Shown here one piece after another: positions 62,564 to 64,000 of a stretch of DNA of 64,000 nucleotides. The position numbers were made by a program, and so were the translations under genes. Where the stretch lies: the NCBI RefSeq assembly GCF_001014975.1, contig NZ_BBXA01000022.1:1-64000 (forward strand), in the 5' to 3' direction. Under the pieces are notes generated by a model. It was not told the DNA's origin. It saw only the letters and a program-made list of their open reading frames with translations, and searched no databases. The stretch is from Novosphingobium sp. MD-1 (GTDB taxonomy: Bacteria; Pseudomonadota; Alphaproteobacteria; Sphingomonadales; Sphingomonadaceae). The stretch's first letter is position 1. Each line of letters starts with the position of its first letter.

Positions 62564-62863
62564 CTATCCGCCCCACCCTTCGTCGTGCTCGAACGGGTCT
62601 TCGATCGCCTCGTCGTGCCCGGTGCCGCTGGACAGGAACACCAGCCCCATCAGCGCCGCCATCAGCATCATCGTCAGGCCGATGCCCAGGGTGATCGCGA
62701 TGTAGAGATGGATCGAGACGAAGCCGACCACCTCGTAGAGATAGGTCGCGACCATCGCGATCACGCACAGCGTGACCAGCCCCATCCAGCGCATCAGCCG
62801 GAAATAGCGCGCCCAGGCGAAGCGGGCGTTCGCGGGGTCGTCGAGCGGGGATATTCTGGGCAT
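62564..62863 (-). CDS. Small hypothetical membrane protein
   Basis: A 99-residue protein with two membrane helices (about 24-46 and 53-79) and an acidic C-terminus ending 'FEHDEGWGG'. It is converging on the ferredoxin gene with 3 bases between. ATG 62863 has GGAGAG 8 bases ahead and gives 'MPRISPLDDP' as start. The family is unknown to me; short proteins with this wording occur next to ferredoxin genes in sphingomonads. Confidence 0.75.
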   Translation of the reverse strand: MPRISPLDDPANARFAWARYFRLMRWMGLVTLCVIAMVATYLYEVVGFVSIHLYIAITLGIGLTMMLMAALMGLVFLSSGTGHDEAIEDPFEHDEGWGG

Positions 62864-63049
62864 ATCGCGGCTCTCCATGCGCCGCGCGGCAGGGGCTGGC
62901 AATCGCTTTCGCCGTCAACGCTCTTTACTGTCACCGCGATGGTGGCATGATCGATCGAACGGGCAGCGAACCGCGATGGCGCAAGCCAGGGCGGGGACCG
63001 GCAAGCCCGGATCAGGAAGAGGTTGCACCTAACGGGGAAGGATAGCGTC

Positions 63050-63484
63050 ATGACCATTGCCAGGCTGATTGCCGGGCGCGGAGCGGAGGTGTGGCGGTGC
63101 CATGCCGAAGATACCGTGGCCGATGCGGTTGAAGTGCTCGCGAAGAAGCGCATCGGCGCGCTTCCCGTGCAGGATGGCGATGGGGACGGCGTGGCCGGCA
63201 TCTTCTCCGAGCGCGATGTGCTCTATTCGCTGCAGAACCACGGGGCCGACGCCCTGCGGATGAAGGTGCGCGACGTGATGACCGCGCCGGTGATCACGAT
63301 CGCGCCGGACACGTCGGTCATGGAAGCGCTCGCGCTGATGACGCGGCGGCGGTTCCGCCACCTGCCGGTGGTCGAGAACGGACGGATGGTCGCCTTCGTC
63401 TCGATCGGTGATCTGGTGAAGTACCGCATCGACCGCATCGAGGCCGAAGCGGACGCCATGCGGGTCTATATCCAGCAGGCCTGA
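63050..63484 (+). CDS. CBS-domain protein
   Basis: A 144-residue protein consisting of two CBS motifs, about 8-62 ('DTVADAVEVLAKKRIGALPVQDGDGDGVAGIFSERDVLYSL') and 73-128 ('DVMTAPVITIAPDTSVMEALALMTRRRFRHLPVVENGRMVAFVSIGDLVKYRI'). CBS pairs bind adenosine nucleotides and regulate other proteins; as a stand-alone unit it may be a sensor. Good Shine-Dalgarno (GGAAGGA) before ATG 63050. Confidence 0.93.
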   Translation: MTIARLIAGRGAEVWRCHAEDTVADAVEVLAKKRIGALPVQDGDGDGVAGIFSERDVLYSLQNHGADALRMKVRDVMTAPVITIAPDTSVMEALALMTRRRFRHLPVVENGRMVAFVSIGDLVKYRIDRIEAEADAMRVYIQQA

Positions 63485-63556
63485 AGCGGAGCCTGAAATC
63501 CGGGAGTCTGACGGCGCCGCTTGAGTGACGGGCCGACCATGCCTATCTTGTCGGGC

Positions 63557-63889
63557 ATGACCGAACCCGCCGTCTCGCTTGCACCCAGTGCAGCCACCCG
63601 CATCGCCGCGATCGCCGCGAAGCAGGGCAAGCCCGCCATTCTCCGGCTTTCGGTGGAAGGCGGCGGCTGTTCGGGCTTCCAGTACCGCTTCGGGCTGGAC
63701 GAAGCGGCGCAGGACGACGATTCGATCGCGGAGACCGACGGCGTGCGGCTGGTCGTGGATCCGGTCAGCCTTGATCTGCTGGCGGGCAGCGTGGTCGAAT
63801 ATGTCGAATCGCTGGGCGGTTCGGCCTTCCGCGTGACCAATCCCAACGCGGCATCGGGCTGCGGTTGCGGCTCCTCTTTCGCGGTATGA
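63557..63889 (+). CDS. erpA: Iron-sulfur cluster insertion protein ErpA
   Basis: A 110-residue A-type carrier with the three cysteines Cys38 ('GGGCSGFQYRF'), Cys102 and Cys104 ('SGCGCGSSF'). It delivers Fe-S clusters to apoproteins. It differs from SufA (1150) in its N-terminal part and in lacking the suf context; the 'MTEPAVSLAPSAATRIAAIAAKQG' start fits ErpA. The ATG at 63557 is preferred to one at 63521. Stop overlaps xthA (ATGA). Confidence 0.95.
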   Translation: MTEPAVSLAPSAATRIAAIAAKQGKPAILRLSVEGGGCSGFQYRFGLDEAAQDDDSIAETDGVRLVVDPVSLDLLAGSVVEYVESLGGSAFRVTNPNAASGCGCGSSFAV

Positions 63890-64000
63890 ACACGCTCAAG
63901 GTTGCCAGCTTCAACATCAACGGCATCAAGGCGCGCCTGCCGCGCCTGCTCGAATGGCTGGAGGAAACCCGCCCCGCGGTCGCCTGCCTGCAGGAGATCA
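63886..64000 (+). CDS. xthA: Exodeoxyribonuclease III, N-terminal fragment
   Basis: Thirty-eight codons at the window edge: 'MNTLKVASFNINGIKARLP' and 'PAVACLQEI', the start of the exonuclease III / AP endonuclease fold, with the 'FNINGI' and 'LQEIK' metal-site motifs of the family. The ATG overlaps the erpA stop (ATGA). The 3' end lies outside the window. Confidence 0.93.
   Translation, partial: MNTLKVASFNINGIKARLPRLLEWLEETRPAVACLQEI

Overview
The window is high-GC bacterial chromosome (roughly two thirds G+C by eye), densely packed, with many ATGA/GTGA start-stop overlaps. Gene content points to an alphaproteobacterium of the Sphingomonadales, most likely Novosphingobium or a close relative. 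It has a full-length CtrA, a PopZ-like DUF2497 protein, a DUF4167 protein after hisS-prfA-prmC, a SUF operon with a DUF559 gene between sufB and sufC, and a TolC gene preceded by a short PCMT-like gene. The genus is inference; no rRNA or tRNA is present to confirm it. I see no CRISPR array and no integrase or transposase.

Layout. 1-1113: tail of an amidohydrolase and an NnrU-type membrane protein. 1150-7657 (minus): a nine-gene operon for iron-sulfur cluster assembly, in transcription order Rrf2 regulator, sufB, DUF559, sufC, sufD, sufS, sufT, GNAT, sufA. 7658-8077: a 420-base intergenic region with the suf promoter, a minus-strand terminator that has no gene in front of it, and a probable pyrD promoter. 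8078-12805: pyrD, gamma-glutamyltransferase, acyl-CoA synthetase. 12833-15055 (minus): a hypothetical gene, trmB and ctrA, with a likely CtrA autoregulatory box. 15249-22869: divergent ccmI, then a four-gene electron-transfer and signalling module. 22874-25224 (minus): rpoN and lptB. 25471-33511: membrane proteins, TldE/PmbA, a BON-MscS channel, ppa, M61 peptidase, hisS. 33508-39563: prfA, prmC, DUF4167, lnt, metK. 39715-44659: lysozyme, acyl-CoA dehydrogenase with phosphotransferase, class A beta-lactamase-like protein, dispersed palindromic repeats, small lipoprotein. 44941-54904: polA, GGDEF/EAL protein, comM-like ATPase, small haem-motif protein, LytTR two-component pair. 55041-64000: fumarase, PCMT-like/TolC/PopZ, S9 peptidase, thioesterase with 2Fe-2S ferredoxin, CBS protein, erpA and the start of xthA.

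The most unusual system is at 16557-22869. Four genes on the plus strand, the first three packed with a 2-base gap and a 4-base overlap, encode: (1) an 858-residue protein joining an FAD/NAD(P) oxidoreductase, two cyclic-nucleotide-binding domains and a 16-cysteine four-cluster [4Fe-4S] module; (2) a histidine-rich membrane protein like a cytochrome b; (3) an FHA domain joined through one membrane segment to ten CxxCH haem motifs; (4) a CpdA-like cyclic nucleotide phosphodiesterase. Read together they suggest a transmembrane NAD(P)H-to-multihaem electron conduit controlled by cAMP and perhaps by protein phosphorylation. The domain content is seen directly; the conduit and its gating are inference. 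A cytochrome c maturation gene (ccmI-like) lies divergently next to it.

Other points of interest are a palindromic repeat family with one copy translated inside SufS, a sharp composition change in the anticodon-binding end of hisS, a possible small RNA upstream of the suf operon, an AT-hook-like tail on the DUF4167 protein, and a near-consensus CtrA box just ahead of ctrA.
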